NCBI GenBank assembly: GCA_900618425.1
Contig: UZAN01040180.1
Location: 9,623-73,622, forward strand
From: Echinostoma caproni
Lineage: Eukaryota; Platyhelminthes; Trematoda; Plagiorchiida; Echinostomatidae
Direction: 5' to 3'
Length of the DNA: 64,000 bases
The notes below the pieces were generated by a model that saw only the letters and a program-made list of their open reading frames with translations, had not been told where the DNA came from and did not search any database. A program made the position numbers and the translations under genes. Positions 11,101-23,379 of the stretch are shown here, piece by piece. How positions within the stretch are numbered: the stretch's first letter is position 1; each line of letters starts with the position of its first letter.

Positions 11101-13899
11101 CCAGACTGGGGCATAATTAGGATACAAGTATAGTTCGTTTTTTTATGATCTATTCCTTGGTTTATGTGTTCTACCATGTATATCATAACCCACACGGAAG
11201 TGATTAATGGCAGACTTATAAACGCCTCGAAGTATAACCAGATAATGTTCACCTGTTTTGATCATCACACATTCACACTGATTCGAGTTACAATGATGGT
11301 GACGGTAGCGTACTGATTATGCTTTTCCCAGTGTGCGATAATGGCACATTTGGGTAATATAAGCACAATCAATGAGGGCCATTTCTATAATCAATCAAAC
11401 CCATTCATTACTCCCACAAAGTTAGCACAGTTTGGACTGCGCGTCGACGAACAAATCCAATATTATGCCAAATGACTAAAAGGGAATCACACTTATCTCT
11501 TGTCTGTAAACATCCCTGAAACATCTAAAGCGATATACAGTTACGTTTAGCTTTCCAGCATACGTTTCCTCAACTATGTTTACTTATTTAACTTTTATAT
11601 TGCTAAATAATATAAACTACTCGTCTCGACGTACCTTCAAGCCGCTCCGTGTTTTCATTCACCGATCAATGCTAGCTTGTAGTTCCCATGCGATAAATTC
11701 ATGACATTGTATTCTTCATTTAAACAACAGTTACTCTAGGGCTATCTCAGATACTGGTTTCTCTTTCTGATAACTGATCGATTCCTCGGATTACTTTATT
11801 TTCGAGTTATATTATCCTTGTTTTTAGAAACTTTCTTACCAATTTTGGAGATTATGTTGAAAATGAAAACTATCTTCGTTGATCAGGACAACCCATGTCT
11901 AAATGTGTCATGAAAAAGGGATTGTGTTTCGTGCCTGTGGAGGATGAGATAATGCACTGAGTGAGTCACTAGGTGTCAGGCCACTGCTTTTGCGATGAAC
12001 AAGTTATTTAACCAGTGACGTGGATTGCCTGACTTGATCCAACCAGATCAACAGATTCCTTTTTCTGTTCTATCACACATTCATTTGCATTTCAGTCACC
12101 AGTCATTCTGTGAAACAAACCATCAATAATAGAAACCGATTAATCAGTTACGCCTTGTGAGAAGTTTTTCAGTCTTACCGAATATCCACAAATGTATGAC
12201 CAAAAAAGGGATACTTCACCTGGTTCAACGGATTTCCCGTTACAAAAGGATATCATTGTCATTCCCACTTTCCTAACTCATTAAACTTACCAGCTTTTCA
12301 TATCAGGATGCAAAATGCAACACCCTAAAAAACGTCTCTATGTTAATCATGAATGGTAGTTTATCAGAGGGAGGTGCATTTCTATTTGTTTAAAGGCCTC
12401 CGCACAATACATAGTAAACACAATGAAGCACAATGGGGAAGTTTGTTGTTAGTTACTCGTAACTTCCGCAGTTTGAATTGTAATTAGTATACAACAAAGA
12501 AAGCGCTGTGATAATTATCCACAAACTGCGGACTCAGTTAATGACGTTCCTCGGTCACCTTCACTGTGAGAATGTTTGCGATTTTAAGCACAAATGTAGC
12601 ACTAAAGAATGAGTCTTTTGTTCTAGCATTCTAGCCCACCGCATGATGCTCGTGTATCGTTTTAAAAAATTGCCTGATATTACTGCGCAGATCGACACTG
12701 AACTCGAGCCATCCAAGGCAAAGGGTTGCGCCAACAGGATTAGACGGTCCCCTTCATATGATCTGTATTAATGTAACTCCATTGAACGTCATGGCAATGT
12801 ATACTCGCCTCAATATAACCCCAGTATTCTTTAAAATATTCTCACTTCAAATGAGCATTTTGTCAGCTAGGCCTTTCGAATACCCTCTGCGTGCCCAGAT
12901 AGTTTTTGGGAACCGGACCACCTTTTATTTCTATCATCGCTGTTGCTTATCTCAACCCTTTCTGGGTGGTAGAAAACCAAACTTATATTTTTCTATGACT
13001 GAAAGAAAACTGCTTAGATGTATGAGTTGACCTACACATGTATGTATGGTGTAGATTGTTCCAAACAAATCGCCGTACAACCATATTGATAGAAGTGTTA
13101 AATTGGTAATCCAATCAAACTACACGGAGGTTTTCAAATGAAGCACGGAAGTGAATACTGAATCATATTTTCAGTGCTATTCAGGTATTCTCTTTTAAAA
13201 GCACTATTATCACTTCAACGGTCTACATCTTCACACGATAAAGAGATCTAGGCCACTAGCCAAAAAAACTATTTTTAGTAGGAGGATAGAAATTCAGTAT
13301 CTAGTATTGTTTTAATGCATCGCTTGGTATGTACATTGACCAGTGAATGTAGTACTGATGTCTGGTAATTCACTCCGTGTATTACATGTCGGCCAAATTA
13401 GCTAAACCAGTGTCATCAATCAGTTCCACACTTATTTACAACACAATGGAAGCATAGCGGAGCTGGTGGAATCAGCCAATTTGCTTGCCAATCAGCTGAT
13501 TCATCCATGCCGTGATATAATTTGTAAAGTGTATGCTAAGTTGCCGATTGGACGACAGATGTACACCGATAAACACTAATGGAGTGGACGCGGCTGGAGC
13601 GAGCAGAGATGGGACGAGCTAGTGTGTGTTTGCGTGTAAGTCACAAGGTGGACATCAGGCTATCAACTTTCTATGCTTACAGTCCCATCCTATAATGGGG
13701 CTCAAATTAGACCGTGTTAACCGTTTTCCTATTATTAGGCTCCTCAAGTAACGCAAAACTACAATCACGCGTCGAATAGGAACCAAATATCAGGTGCTTA
13801 ACCGTAGGCGAACTCTAATACGCTCTTATTGGTCTCAGTTGATGTATTCTAAAAAGAGCTTGAAAGTGACAGAACAATAATTTAATTGCCACTTCTTGG
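8197..13899. other. Noncoding, nothing recognised
   Basis: About 5.7 kb of AT-rich sequence without a recognisable gene or element. Open frames at 9572-9766, 10103-10303 and 12758-13030 (+) have no motif and no convincing splice context. Confidence 0.4.
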
Positions 13900-14212
13900 T
13901 TATTTGAAACACTGGGTCCCCTATATCCATTGCATCAAGACCGAAAGAAGACATATGTCGCGAGATAATAACATTTCGTTTATTCTTCTCAATCGCTGAC
14001 GTAAAACAAACAAGCACATTTAGAGCACATTAGATTTGTAAATCCTAGTGAACGAACATGTACAGTTAGACAGGGGTTATTAGAATAAAAAAAATAGGTC
14101 AACTCAAAGGCAAGTGAACTGATTGGATCAGCAACTTTTGGGTGCACAGAAGGGGATTATGTAATCGGATTAGCAACGCTCCACTTATTGCCAATAGTTT
14201 TGCATTACACTT
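13900..14212 (-). mobile_element. PLE-E copy 2, 3' terminal region
   Basis: This sequence aligns by eye with 46925-47180 at the 3' end of the larger PLE-E copy 1. Both share the TGTCGCGAGAT block, the AACATTTCGTTT block and CGCTGACGTAAAACAAAC. The similarity continues through the following spacer up to 14212, where it stops at an inserted hammerhead repeat. It resumes near 14596 with the end of the reverse transcriptase. It is the terminal part of a minus-strand Penelope-like element. Confidence 0.7.
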
Positions 14213-14245
14213 ACGTTTCATCACCAGCCGAGGTGACATCATCAG
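14213..14245 (-). ncRNA. Hammerhead ribozyme core, stem III truncated
   Basis: On the minus strand the canonical core CTGATGA is followed by a helix II (GTCACC / GGTGA, loop TCGGCT) and GAAACG. The usual stem III partner is missing because the repeat ends at the junction with PLE-E sequence near 14213. It therefore lacks its cleavage site. The core and stem II match the copy at 38764. Confidence 0.65.
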
Positions 14246-14365
14246 TGCCCGTGCAGTGGCTTAAGACGTCTGTGAGCATCCGAGATCATTATGCGCACCA
14301 TGCGTCTTCCGAATTGGTGTGAAATCCTCCAGGCCTCCGGGTGATTGATCGGTGGTCCACAAGCA

Positions 14366-14420
14366 GTGATGATGTCACTTCGGCTGGTGATGAAACGTTT
14401 GCAAACAAATTGCCAAGCTC
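14366..14420 (+). ncRNA. Degenerate hammerhead ribozyme
   Basis: The core reads GTGATGA instead of CTGATGA. Stem II (GTCAC / GGTGA) and GAAACG are kept. Stem III (TTTGCAA / TTGCCAA, loop ACAAA) has one mismatch. The cleavage triplet GTC is replaced by CTC. The same layout is better preserved at 38764-38818. Loss of the first core base and the cleavage triplet predicts no activity. Confidence 0.6.
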
Positions 14421-14639
14421 GGCGAATAGGCGAAATGGAATTCAGTTCACCCGAGCTACGAAAACCGATTTTCAATATTTTGTCAATGGGATCAATTGTG
14501 TTTGATAGTTATGACGTGTTTTGTAATCGATGACCTCGGGTTACGTGTGACTGCCTGATTACTGGGCGTGGGTAGCGTCATCGAATTTTACGAGTCCACG
14601 TTTGTGAGTCATGGGTGAGAAGCTAGAAAACTGTAGATA

Positions 14640-15143
14640 TTAACCACTCCATGTTGCTCTTCTGTGGATAGAACGCTGTAATATACCATCTAAGCGCCTC
14701 GTAATTATTATATCCAAAAATGCAAGAGAGTCATTGCTTTCTTCCTCGTGGGATACGAAAAGATGTGGATGAATAGAGTTAAATTGTCTCAAAAGAGATT
14801 CCAAATGTTCACGCTCCGTAAGAATAAAAATATCGTCCACATAACGTCTGTACAAAGTGGACCGGGAGATATTATTGGCAAGATTTTGTTCAATCATTCC
14901 TAAAAATACATCAGCTAGAATTGCACCTAATGAACTGACTATGACCACGCCATCAATCTGTTTGTATGTGGCTCCTTCGAATTCAAAACGAATATTTTCG
15001 GTACATAGGAATATTAGTTCTCTTAAGTATTCAAGAGGAATGTCAAGGGGAAAATTACCTGCAGAAATATAATCACATGAAAAATCAACTGTTTCATGGA
15101 TTGGAACATTGGTGAAAAGGGAATCCATATCTATCGAATATAT
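14640..15143 (-). pseudogene. PLE-E copy 2 reverse transcriptase fragment
   Basis: The minus-strand frame encodes the palm and thumb of a Penelope-like reverse transcriptase: SIDMDSLFTNVP at its start with the first catalytic Asp, then RFEFEGATYKQIDGV. A damaged nucleotide-binding block (SSLGAILADVF, with Pro lost) follows, then YRRYVDDIFIL with intact catalytic residues and a thumb ending LQRSIHRRATWSG before a stop. It is closely related to 47885-48527. It is truncated at its 5' end near 15143, and the downstream endonuclease has been replaced by the nested insertion. Confidence 0.8.
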
Positions 15144-15145
15144 CC

Positions 15146-17940
15146 GGTGTCAATAATGTGGTTAATCGCTTGAATGATGACACCCGTTCTATAGGTCACT
15201 TCTGAAAAACATTTCTACCGAGTGAATGAGGCTTTGCTTGATTTGATTGGAATTAAAATATAATCGCTGTTTTACGTACGTGGTGTAGCTGATGGTAATT
15301 TCCGAATGCATGCTCTGTCACCACCATTATCACTGCCTCTTATACATCCACTCCAAACACCTCAAACTATACTAAACATGTGATAATGTAGCTGATATTA
15401 GTACTATTTCCAGGTATTACCCAATTTTCATTGCAAGTTTTGTTCTTGAGAAAGCGACAGGGACTACTCGTAAATCTCTCCATTCATTCAACGTGGTTAT
15501 TTCAATTGTAGACCACGTTAGGAAAAAACACCACACACTCACAGCTATATAGAAATGTAAATGCGATGGAAATAGAGGAATTTCAGTCATGGAAGCATTT
15601 CCTTCAATGCTCTTGGTTTCGAAATAGGACGGACTTCTGGGGCATGAAATGGCTGAGTTGCTGGAACGATTGTGAAACTTGTTCCCACCTCCACCACTTT
15701 ACTGTGCACAGATCCCGAATTGGAGTCAGATTATCACTTTCATTCATATAAGGCAAGGAAAGGTGAATGATGTAAAATTCTCAGCAATCGCAACACAAAG
15801 AAGCGAATCTGTTTGATGTTTAACTTGTCCGAATATAGTACCATTATTATTAGGTTAGTTCAACTTCTAAGAAAAACGTATATTTGTCAAAATAATTCTG
15901 ATTTGTACTACTCAAAATAATAAGTAAGACAAACAATTACTAGGTAAAGCCATTTCTTATGAAAAAGCTTTTACGCGAAGCTATCCAGTGCGTTTGCTTG
16001 TATTTTATATATCTGCCGTTATCATCCTAATCTGCGATGCAAATTCTCTTCACTCACGGTTACCAAATCACCACCATTGCAATCACATCTTATCAGCATT
16101 ATCTGAGTCTCATACTTCCGTTCGACATTTGTTTCTGCGCTTGCCTGAAGCGCGCTGGATAACTTCGAAACACACAGGGGAGTATTGCTTCTTGATGCAT
16201 CAAAAAATAAAAGTTTTACGCCAATATCACTCAATCCGAAGTAAATAATTAAATTTTAACATTTGCACTGTAGCGACAACAATTGCTGTGATATCGACCG
16301 TGTCAAATTATCATTTCGTCATCACTGAGAATCGTTATCACTCCTGTGCCTCAACCTATATGTCCAGCTTCCCTTGTTTCGCAATAGTTTCAATTGTTTG
16401 AGCTTTCTTTGTCCACCGAGAACTTTCTTTCGGTCGACGGTTTCTGTCCAGCCCACAGGTTCAATCCGCTAGCAATTTTTTAAGTGACCCTCCACGGAAA
16501 ATATCCTGCAGCATACTCTAACCAACAGCGTAACTCGTTTTACGTTGAACCAAAAACAGAGAACTACACGGGAAGGTGTTATTTGCCCAAAATTACAATA
16601 GACTTCTCTTTTCGCAATTCAGTTTATTGGTACCTAAAATGGTAACACCAGTGTGCAGTACTTCGACGGAATAGTACAACTTTCTGACCAATCTGAATGT
16701 GTGCATATGAGCTGCCTGTCTATTGCAATAAGAGGCGGCCTGCATGCCCCTCGGGGATGGGACTGACCGTCAAGTTTCTCAATCTCGATGATACATAACT
16801 TTAAACCTACAGTGAAAACCTGCATCACACAACTGACCTTTTCTGAACCATATTGGTAAGCACTTTCTTGATTCAATAATTGTCAAATAGCTTCAGATAA
16901 ACAATCTTTGTCCGGATCCAGTTAAACTGATGGAAAATATCGTTTAATTTTAGTGATTTTTTCAAGACTCCAGTATATGACAGAGCCATTGCTTTTTCGC
17001 CAAGAAGTGCTTTATTAACACAATATCACCTTTATAACTTCAATAGTGGTGATGCTTCAATGAAAAATAGTCTTTTATTTACTATTGATATCAGGAAAAT
17101 CGTTAAAACAGGTTTTGGATTTCTCTCTTTCTTCTAATTCAGAAGTTTGGCGCGAACAGATTGAGAATAATGCCAAATATATTAAGCGAGGGTGGGGGGG
17201 GGAGGATGGTAGGACAAAGCCGTCGAGGTATGTCGGAAAGGAAGAAATCAAAAAGCTTATCCTGGTAAATATTAGTTGTCACGAATTGACTACGGTGGTA
17301 GGATCCATACCGGAAACCGTCAACTTCACAAAACCAGTACATTTATTTTAAACATACAATACTGGCCGGTTGTGATGCATGAAAATATTTTTTGACAAAA
17401 TTCAGTTTCATTACATTTATCACCTATATTAGCGCTTTAGGTATGTTCAATAATTTATCCCTGGTTTACTTAGGTCTACATAGTTTCTAGGCTGCGTGGT
17501 TGTTAGTTAAACATGCGTGATCTTGGTTGCCAAGATACAATAATCTCAACATGAATATCGCAAACCTTATAAAGTACAAAAATATAACCTATTCTAAAAT
17601 GAGCGACTCAAGAATTATCCCAAATTATTTCCATAAATCCATGCCATCTCGGTTGTTTGCTCTGAGGCATTATTTTATCCAATGTATTATCCATGAAAGC
17701 AACTCCATTGAATAACCAAATTAAAATCTGTTACCATCGGGAGAAATTGTTTTTAATAAGGCCCCATGAATGGTGTTAAATTCGGTTCAGTAATGACCAA
17801 AATGTTTCCAGAATTTCATGACAATAGTCGTCTGGAAAAGTTATCGCTTTTCAGGATTACGCTCTGTATAAGGTTTCACGAGAGGTTGGTACATTTATTT
17901 AGGTGAGGAGATTGGTTTTCTTGTTATTGCTTTTAAACTT
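15146..17940. other. Noncoding, nothing firm
   Basis: No gene is recognised. A short block near 16433-16475 (GTCGACGGTTT, CCAGCCCACA) recurs loosely at 21870-21895, hinting at a dispersed repeat. A G-rich run lies at 17190-17202. Open frames here show no motif. Confidence 0.4.
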
Positions 17941-18197
17941 CAGAAACGATGCGTGATTCTAGGGTCCTGTTGAAGCAACTTCCTCCTAATAGACCGGATC
18001 TCAATGTGATTGAAAATGTGTTTTCTACTTTGAAGAGAGAGGTCAATTTGCTACCTGGAGATTGGACGTTGAGGGCAAAAGAGCTATTATTAATGGGGCA
18101 CAAAATACAAAATTACTTCATGACAAAGTTTGTGGATCAAACGCCGAAGAGACTAAAAAATGTCCTAAAGAACAAAGGCGGACCAATGGGCTATTAG
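17941..18197 (+). pseudogene. Tc1/mariner transposase C-terminal remnant
   Basis: The frame reads RDSRVLLKQLPPNRPDLNVI, with NRPDLNVIEN the signature that carries the last acidic residue of the DDE/D catalytic triad in Tc1-like transposases. It continues with an LKREV helix and the typical C-terminus FVDQTPKRLKNVLKNKGGP followed by GY and a stop. The first two catalytic Asp residues and the DNA-binding domain are not found upstream, and no terminal inverted repeats were seen. It is a 5'-truncated relic of a cut-and-paste transposon. A spliced or domesticated origin cannot be excluded. Confidence 0.7.
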
Positions 18198-19689
18198 TTT
18201 ACACGAACGTCACACCTAAATTGTTATCAATTTTGATTTGTCGTAAATAGAAATTGTTCTTTTCTCTTTAGTCACCTGTTAACTCATCATGGTCTACGTC
18301 AATCAATACTGACGATATGGGGGTATCCGCTACATTCTGAAACATTCCATCTGCTGAGTATAATCGAATCAGGAAAATCGCTGCTTGTTTACTATTATGT
18401 GGGAAAAAGTCGTTCAGTATGAATGCTGTTGCCTTTACTAACCCTTAAGTCTTCCTTTTTTTTTACTACAACTGGCTCCTTGGAAAGGATAAACCGGACC
18501 AATTAATGTCTCTGATGGCCGCCGTAGAAGATATGATCATGAATTTACTTGGGAGTTTTGTACGAGAGACGCCCCAAGCTTCACTCGGCGTTTTCTATTT
18601 TGAGAGCGCACTTCTAGCCTTTACACAACCAAGTGCGATCTGCAAGGCAGCAGGAAGTGATCCCTTGCCTCGGAAGTGAGGGGGTCAATTACTTTAGTTT
18701 TAAAAAGCCAGTCACATCGAACTTTGTCATGACACCGTCATTGGGCTTATACAGCTTTTAAACAAGAGTCAGGTGATCATCCTGGCCGTTGTTTGTTCGC
18801 AACTGCTTATTTTCGCGGTATACCAGAACTTATTCACAGTTTACCTTCATTGGTGAAGGTATCTCCCTATGCACAACCCGGAGATGCACCTGGTAACCTT
18901 CATCTCTGCTTAATAGGAGGATATCCATGGAACCTTTAAGTGTTTCGATTTTACCTGTGGAACATATACGGCAATTTTTCTAAATATTGTTTTGGGATCT
19001 TTATATGAAGATGGAGACCAGCCTTGGGGAGTTAAAGTCAAAACAAATTTACGTCATTGACCGAATATGAAAACTATTTTTATATCCTTTTTCTGTAGAG
19101 CGAAGTTTATCTTCATTACATTTCCAAACACGTGACCGTTTCAATTAAAAGTTTAACCCGAAGCAGATCATCTTTTGGTAACAACACGTCAAACACCTGA
19201 TCGTTGGGAATTCCGACGATTTCTTTTTAAACGACTTGAGTAGAGTAACGGGAACATCGTCCGAGCAATAACGTCCCCTCTTTCAATACATCTGCGAATT
19301 CAGCTGAGAACTGTAATGAGAGTGGAATAGAGTATGAACTTAACACAAATATATGGTATAACAATTTTTGGAACAAAACAAAATACAACTGTGTATGCAA
19401 GAAATAAATAGTAGGTTTTTAGGTTGATCTACTGTATGCGTTAAGTTGTTGATTAATACACGTTTTCCAGTGATAAATTTACCTTTTATAAAGCCATATG
19501 ATAAGTGAGACGGTCTAATAGCTATATTTCAGTCATCAATCATGCACTTATAAACCTTTGTAATCTGGTAAAATAACCACAAGAATAAACATTATCAACA
19601 GATGGATGTAATCCTTGGATGTTGTCTGTCTCTACAAATGCTCCGTTGCCAGAAATAATTGATGGCAATCGTCAATTAAACAACAAAGT
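18198..19689. other. Noncoding, nothing recognised
   Basis: No open frame with a motif and no identifiable repeat. Confidence 0.4.
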
Positions 19690-19968
19690 GATATCCCTGA
19701 GCATTTAGGTCGCAAATCCTAATGAATGCATACTCAAAAGCACCATAACTGATAAATGTTTCGTTTGAAAATCCATTCTACCGCAAAATCACAGGTGTTG
19801 TCATGGTTCCACCCTTTGAACTTGTTCTTGTTGATATCTTCATAATCCGGTTAGATAAAACTTCCTTATCCATAGTCTTTGGTTGTTTTGAACAATCTCA
19901 GCTTATGCGGATGATACCTTTTACGTATCTGACAACAACACTCATCTTGATCATATTGTCAGAATTCA

Positions 19969-20343
19969 GTGCTGTACATTAGGTTTACAACTGAACTAAA
20001 GGAGATTGACTATCTCCCGTTTCTGGATGTTCATCTGACTATACGTCCAGATGGTTTTATTCAGAGGAAGGTATACCAAAAAGCAACATGGAGAGGGTGG
20101 AAAAAATGTTTACAGTTTCATCACACTCAATCAAAAACGAAACCTCGAACACTGTCTCTTGCGGATAGCAAAACGAAACGGTTCATAAGATACTTTAAGG
20201 GACGAACTTGTACTAATGAGGAGATTGGCTATCCTGAGAAGTTTACTGAAAGTAAATGGACTGGACAGAATACGCTCAAAACAACTACAAACAGGGAAAG
20301 TTCTTTTTATGAAACTTCTATTCAAATAAGATGTCGCCAATGA
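19969..20343 (+). pseudogene. PLE-D RT thumb region
   Basis: The open frame starts IRFTTELKEIDYLPFLDVHL, the Penelope block following the catalytic YxDD, and continues RPDGFIQRKVYQKATW as in related elements. After about residue 45 it departs from the expected pattern (the EYKR-like motif is damaged) but recovers YPEKFTESKW. A stop at 20341 precedes the endonuclease, which is continuous in intact elements. Confidence 0.7.
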
Positions 20344-20389
20344 GTGTCAGTAGAGGTTTACCTGCCACAGTGAAATCCACCTTTAATGC

Positions 20390-20770
20390 CGCTCTTCATC
20401 TAACATCCGATTACACAACGAGGACAAGCTGCCTAAGTTTATCTCATCTTTTTGTTTATCAAATGAAATACATTTGTAGTGCAGCATGTGTAGTCGAACG
20501 ACAAGGCAGTTATCTCAATGTATAAAGAGCATAATCCATGTTGGTTCAACGATAGTAGGAGTGAAGCTGTGTGAAGCTCAAGTGTTGCTGATTTGTTAGA
20601 GATAGAGCACTTGATGGACGTGTGCTCGTCATTCATAACCATTTATCGAGTCTTACCACACCCCTCGAGAGCAATACAGTTTTGTACATTAGCGACCGCA
20701 GAAGTAATTAACATCCGACTCATTAACTTTTCCACGCATCGAAAATTGATCCCAGTTCTCAGCCTCCCCT
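20390..20770 (+). pseudogene. PLE-D GIY-YIG endonuclease remnant
   Basis: Spread over two frames. The first part, DKLPKFISSFC with RTTRQLSQCIK, corresponds to the GIY and YIG strands and the Arg-containing helix, with several stops. The second part (frame of 20593-20889) reads MDVCSSFITIYRVLPHPSRA and ATAEVINIRLIN. The Glu in ATAEVINI is in the position of the metal-binding Glu. The frame continues as open sequence to 20889 without further recognisable motifs. Confidence 0.65.
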
Positions 20771-20780
20771 GGCCAAGAAA

Positions 20781-23340
20781 AGCCAAACTTGTTTGTTCAC
20801 ATCACCGTGGCGTGACAGCAAATTTTAGTTACGTAATCAAAACAGCGTACCAAGTTGAAGGTCTTTCGGGCTCATTACCACGCACGTGACTGATTCACTC
20901 TTCTGTTTGATCCCAATGAAATTGTTTGATATAAGTGCCATGGTAGGGGCTTCAAAATGAATTCACCGGAAACATGTACACGCGAATTGTGTTCTGAGCT
21001 CTACGATTCCTTATTTATACCGGAGCTGGTTGCACTAGATCTTCACTGGGTCAATGAAGCATAAAACATTAACAGATGCCCCCAAAAAATTTAGATGTTA
21101 TGCAAAAATGCAATGTGACCAAAAGATCACACAGTGTTATTAATGCCCAGGTAATGAGAGTGTACTTGACTTCACAAAGCAAACGAAGCGTGAAAGTAAA
21201 AACCAGGAAGTACTGTACAGCTATTTCAATCGTGCTCAGTCTCATTCCCGGTGAGAATTCACCTACCCAACTGATAATCGAACTTGAGAGGTCTCAGGTA
21301 GAACTTAAGTATGCTACCCACTTGATGGTCGTTTTGTTTGATGTCGATCTTTTTGGACTTTATCGAGCCAAGCAAATTCTTACAAAAACAAGCTGTTTGG
21401 ATGAAAACGCGTTTTCAGTAACTATGTTCTGAGGTCGGTACAATCACATTAATATTAAACAGAATTCATTAAAGTAGACTCGTATGAATTATTTGTTTTG
21501 TACTGCGTCCACAGGCACTTCGTATTGGTGTGATTCTTGGGTTATGTAATCAAAATCAACCATGTGAGGACACCGTCATCTGCACGAGCGGTTTCGTCTT
21601 TCTCCAACAAGGATAGCTAGAATGCTTGACTCAAATTGTAGTTTGCGCACAGTTTAGACGGATGCTAATCACTTCTGCATTCGAAAGCATCAAAAACCGT
21701 AATCCTCGGGGCTTGTGGGGAAACTCGGCAGTTCATTATGAAGGTTTGTAACGACCTTGGCAACTTCCAGTCCGTTTGAGTGTGAGTCATGTTCATGTCT
21801 CACTGGACCTTTTGGTTCATGTTGTCTACATTGTCCTCTCTTACAAATTATCAGTAAGCCCTCTCCTTCTGTCTGTCGACGGTTCCAGCCCACACGTAGA
21901 CTCGGCCCACTTGCGGTTGTCTGGTGTATCCGTTCACGAGGGACATCCTGTCGCACACCCGAGCCAAGCATCTCACAGGTTGAATATATACACATATGTA
22001 TATATATATCAACCAAGTGTTCTGTCTCTACCAAATGAGCAACAATTGAGCTAGACGCAGTTCCATTTCCGCCACGCGTAAGTCAGTGTGGATTATTTCC
22101 TTTGAATCGTCAAGGCATCTTACCTCTTTTTTGAATGGAGCAAGTTGCATCACAAGTGCACTTAGAATACTATCGACATTCATCATGGAGTCCTCAGACT
22201 CGTAGAGTAACATTACTATGAATCAGTTAGATTTTTATTTGAATATATGGGTCACCTGGGCTATTATATCAGATCAGAAATATTTCTTCGAGACAGACTT
22301 CCTCGTTTATTAGTCATTTGGTCGTTCAATTGTCAAACTGGCCATTCCATTATCCGTTCATCCATCTCAACCACAGGCATCCATGTATCATCCACATCAA
22401 TTCATCATTTTGAATGGTTGGGATTTATACTCATGGCCCACCTAGTTATCGAGAACAATATCAAAAGCCGTCTTAGCAGGTGTCAGCTGAAGCAAGCCGG
22501 GACACTGTTTTCCGTCCTATTTATTGTTTCATTAGAGGGAAGTGATTGGAGTAATCAAATGAACGAAATCCTTCTCCCGCTCTCTGTCACTCCAAACCTG
22601 AAGCACAGGGAAGCACGAACAGGAGATGATAAATTGTTGACGAATTGAATAGAACTCGTGCTCATCGGTCCAGACTGATTGAGTAGTGCTCAATCAGAGA
22701 CACATTCATCAAAACATCGCGACAGAAATCAAGGGGAACAGTGATATTTCGATTTCAGTATGTATCCGGATGCAGCATTCCTGTTATACTTGTCCAACGA
22801 TAACAACAAACACATATTGTCGTAAGAGGTTGAATCCTTATTGGTTTCACAGAATTACATGAAATTCGACCATAGTTCAACAAAACAATAATTCAGTAGA
22901 GGTTGAGTCTAAAGTATACATGATTGCTTACCAGTGATTCAGTTTTTGAGCTTTCCGAAAACCGTCATACTTCCAAAGTGGAACAATAGTAATATAATGC
23001 ACAAATTAAACTATTCATGTGCATTTTGCAAAGAGAATGCGATGTGATGCTACATTGGACTATGCAAGCTTTTAAATATTTTCGATCTCCACAGAAGTAA
23101 GCCTAGTAAATGGAAGTGCATTCCGATTGATTACATGGTACCCTTAATTTGCAAAGGTGATGCAATGCACTAGTTACAGTGTAGCCGATCACACTATGAA
23201 CTTACTTCTTGATGATTTTGCCCAGTTGGTGTGTGTAATCCCCGAGATAAAGAATAATAATTAATTACAATTTTGATTATCAGAAACAGAAAGACACTTG
23301 CGAAAAATCCACCCTTTGGACAATTGCTTGAATTTTTGCA
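20781..23340. other. Noncoding, nothing recognised
   Basis: Open frames at 21076-21432 (+, 118 codons) and 22247-22648 (+, 133 codons) lack recognisable motifs. A short alternating ATAC/TATA tract lies near 21986-22010. No gene is supported. Confidence 0.4.
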
Positions 23341-23379
23341 GATAGAATCCATGTTTAAGCAGTTGATGCCGGCAATGCG

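Larger units (their letters stand above)
14213..14590. mobile_element. Nested inverted pair of hammerhead repeats
   Basis: This segment interrupts PLE-E copy 2 and replaces its GIY-YIG region, which spans about 590 bp in copy 1 (47180-47770). It holds a minus-strand hammerhead repeat at its left edge and a plus-strand one at 14366-14480. The second is followed by the same tail seen at 38819-38870 and, inverted, at 37840-37910 (GGCGAATAGGCGAAATGGAA, then CAGTTCACC-GAGCTACG). It resembles a bodiless, inverted terminal-repeat pair from the PLE-B family. Confidence 0.6.
19690..20780 (+). mobile_element. Penelope-like retroelement PLE-D (RT and GIY-YIG remnants)
   Basis: Decayed coding sequence follows Penelope order. 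FENPFYRKITG at about 19767 begins the nucleotide-binding region, where SPLGP is no longer readable. ADDTFYVSDN follows at about 19900 as the catalytic block. A thumb frame lies at 19969-20343. The GIY-YIG endonuclease starts near 20420 (DKLPKFISSFC, then RTTRQLSQ). It continues after a frameshift with MDVCSSFITIYRVL and ATAEVINIRLIN, where the catalytic Glu would sit. The N-terminal half is absent. This family differs from PLE-A and PLE-E. Confidence 0.75.

Noticed and set aside
14242..14533. Open frames on both strands over 14.24-14.53 kb
   Set aside because: They translate noncoding hammerhead terminal-repeat sequence; the same peptides recur wherever the repeat occurs (for example 37826-38131).
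21690..22034. Overlapping open frames on both strands
   Set aside because: Frames on opposite strands shadow each other over one slightly GC-richer patch, and neither shows family features.
22247..22648. 133-codon plus-strand open frame
   Set aside because: No motif, composition follows the AT-rich background, and no neighbouring exon evidence.
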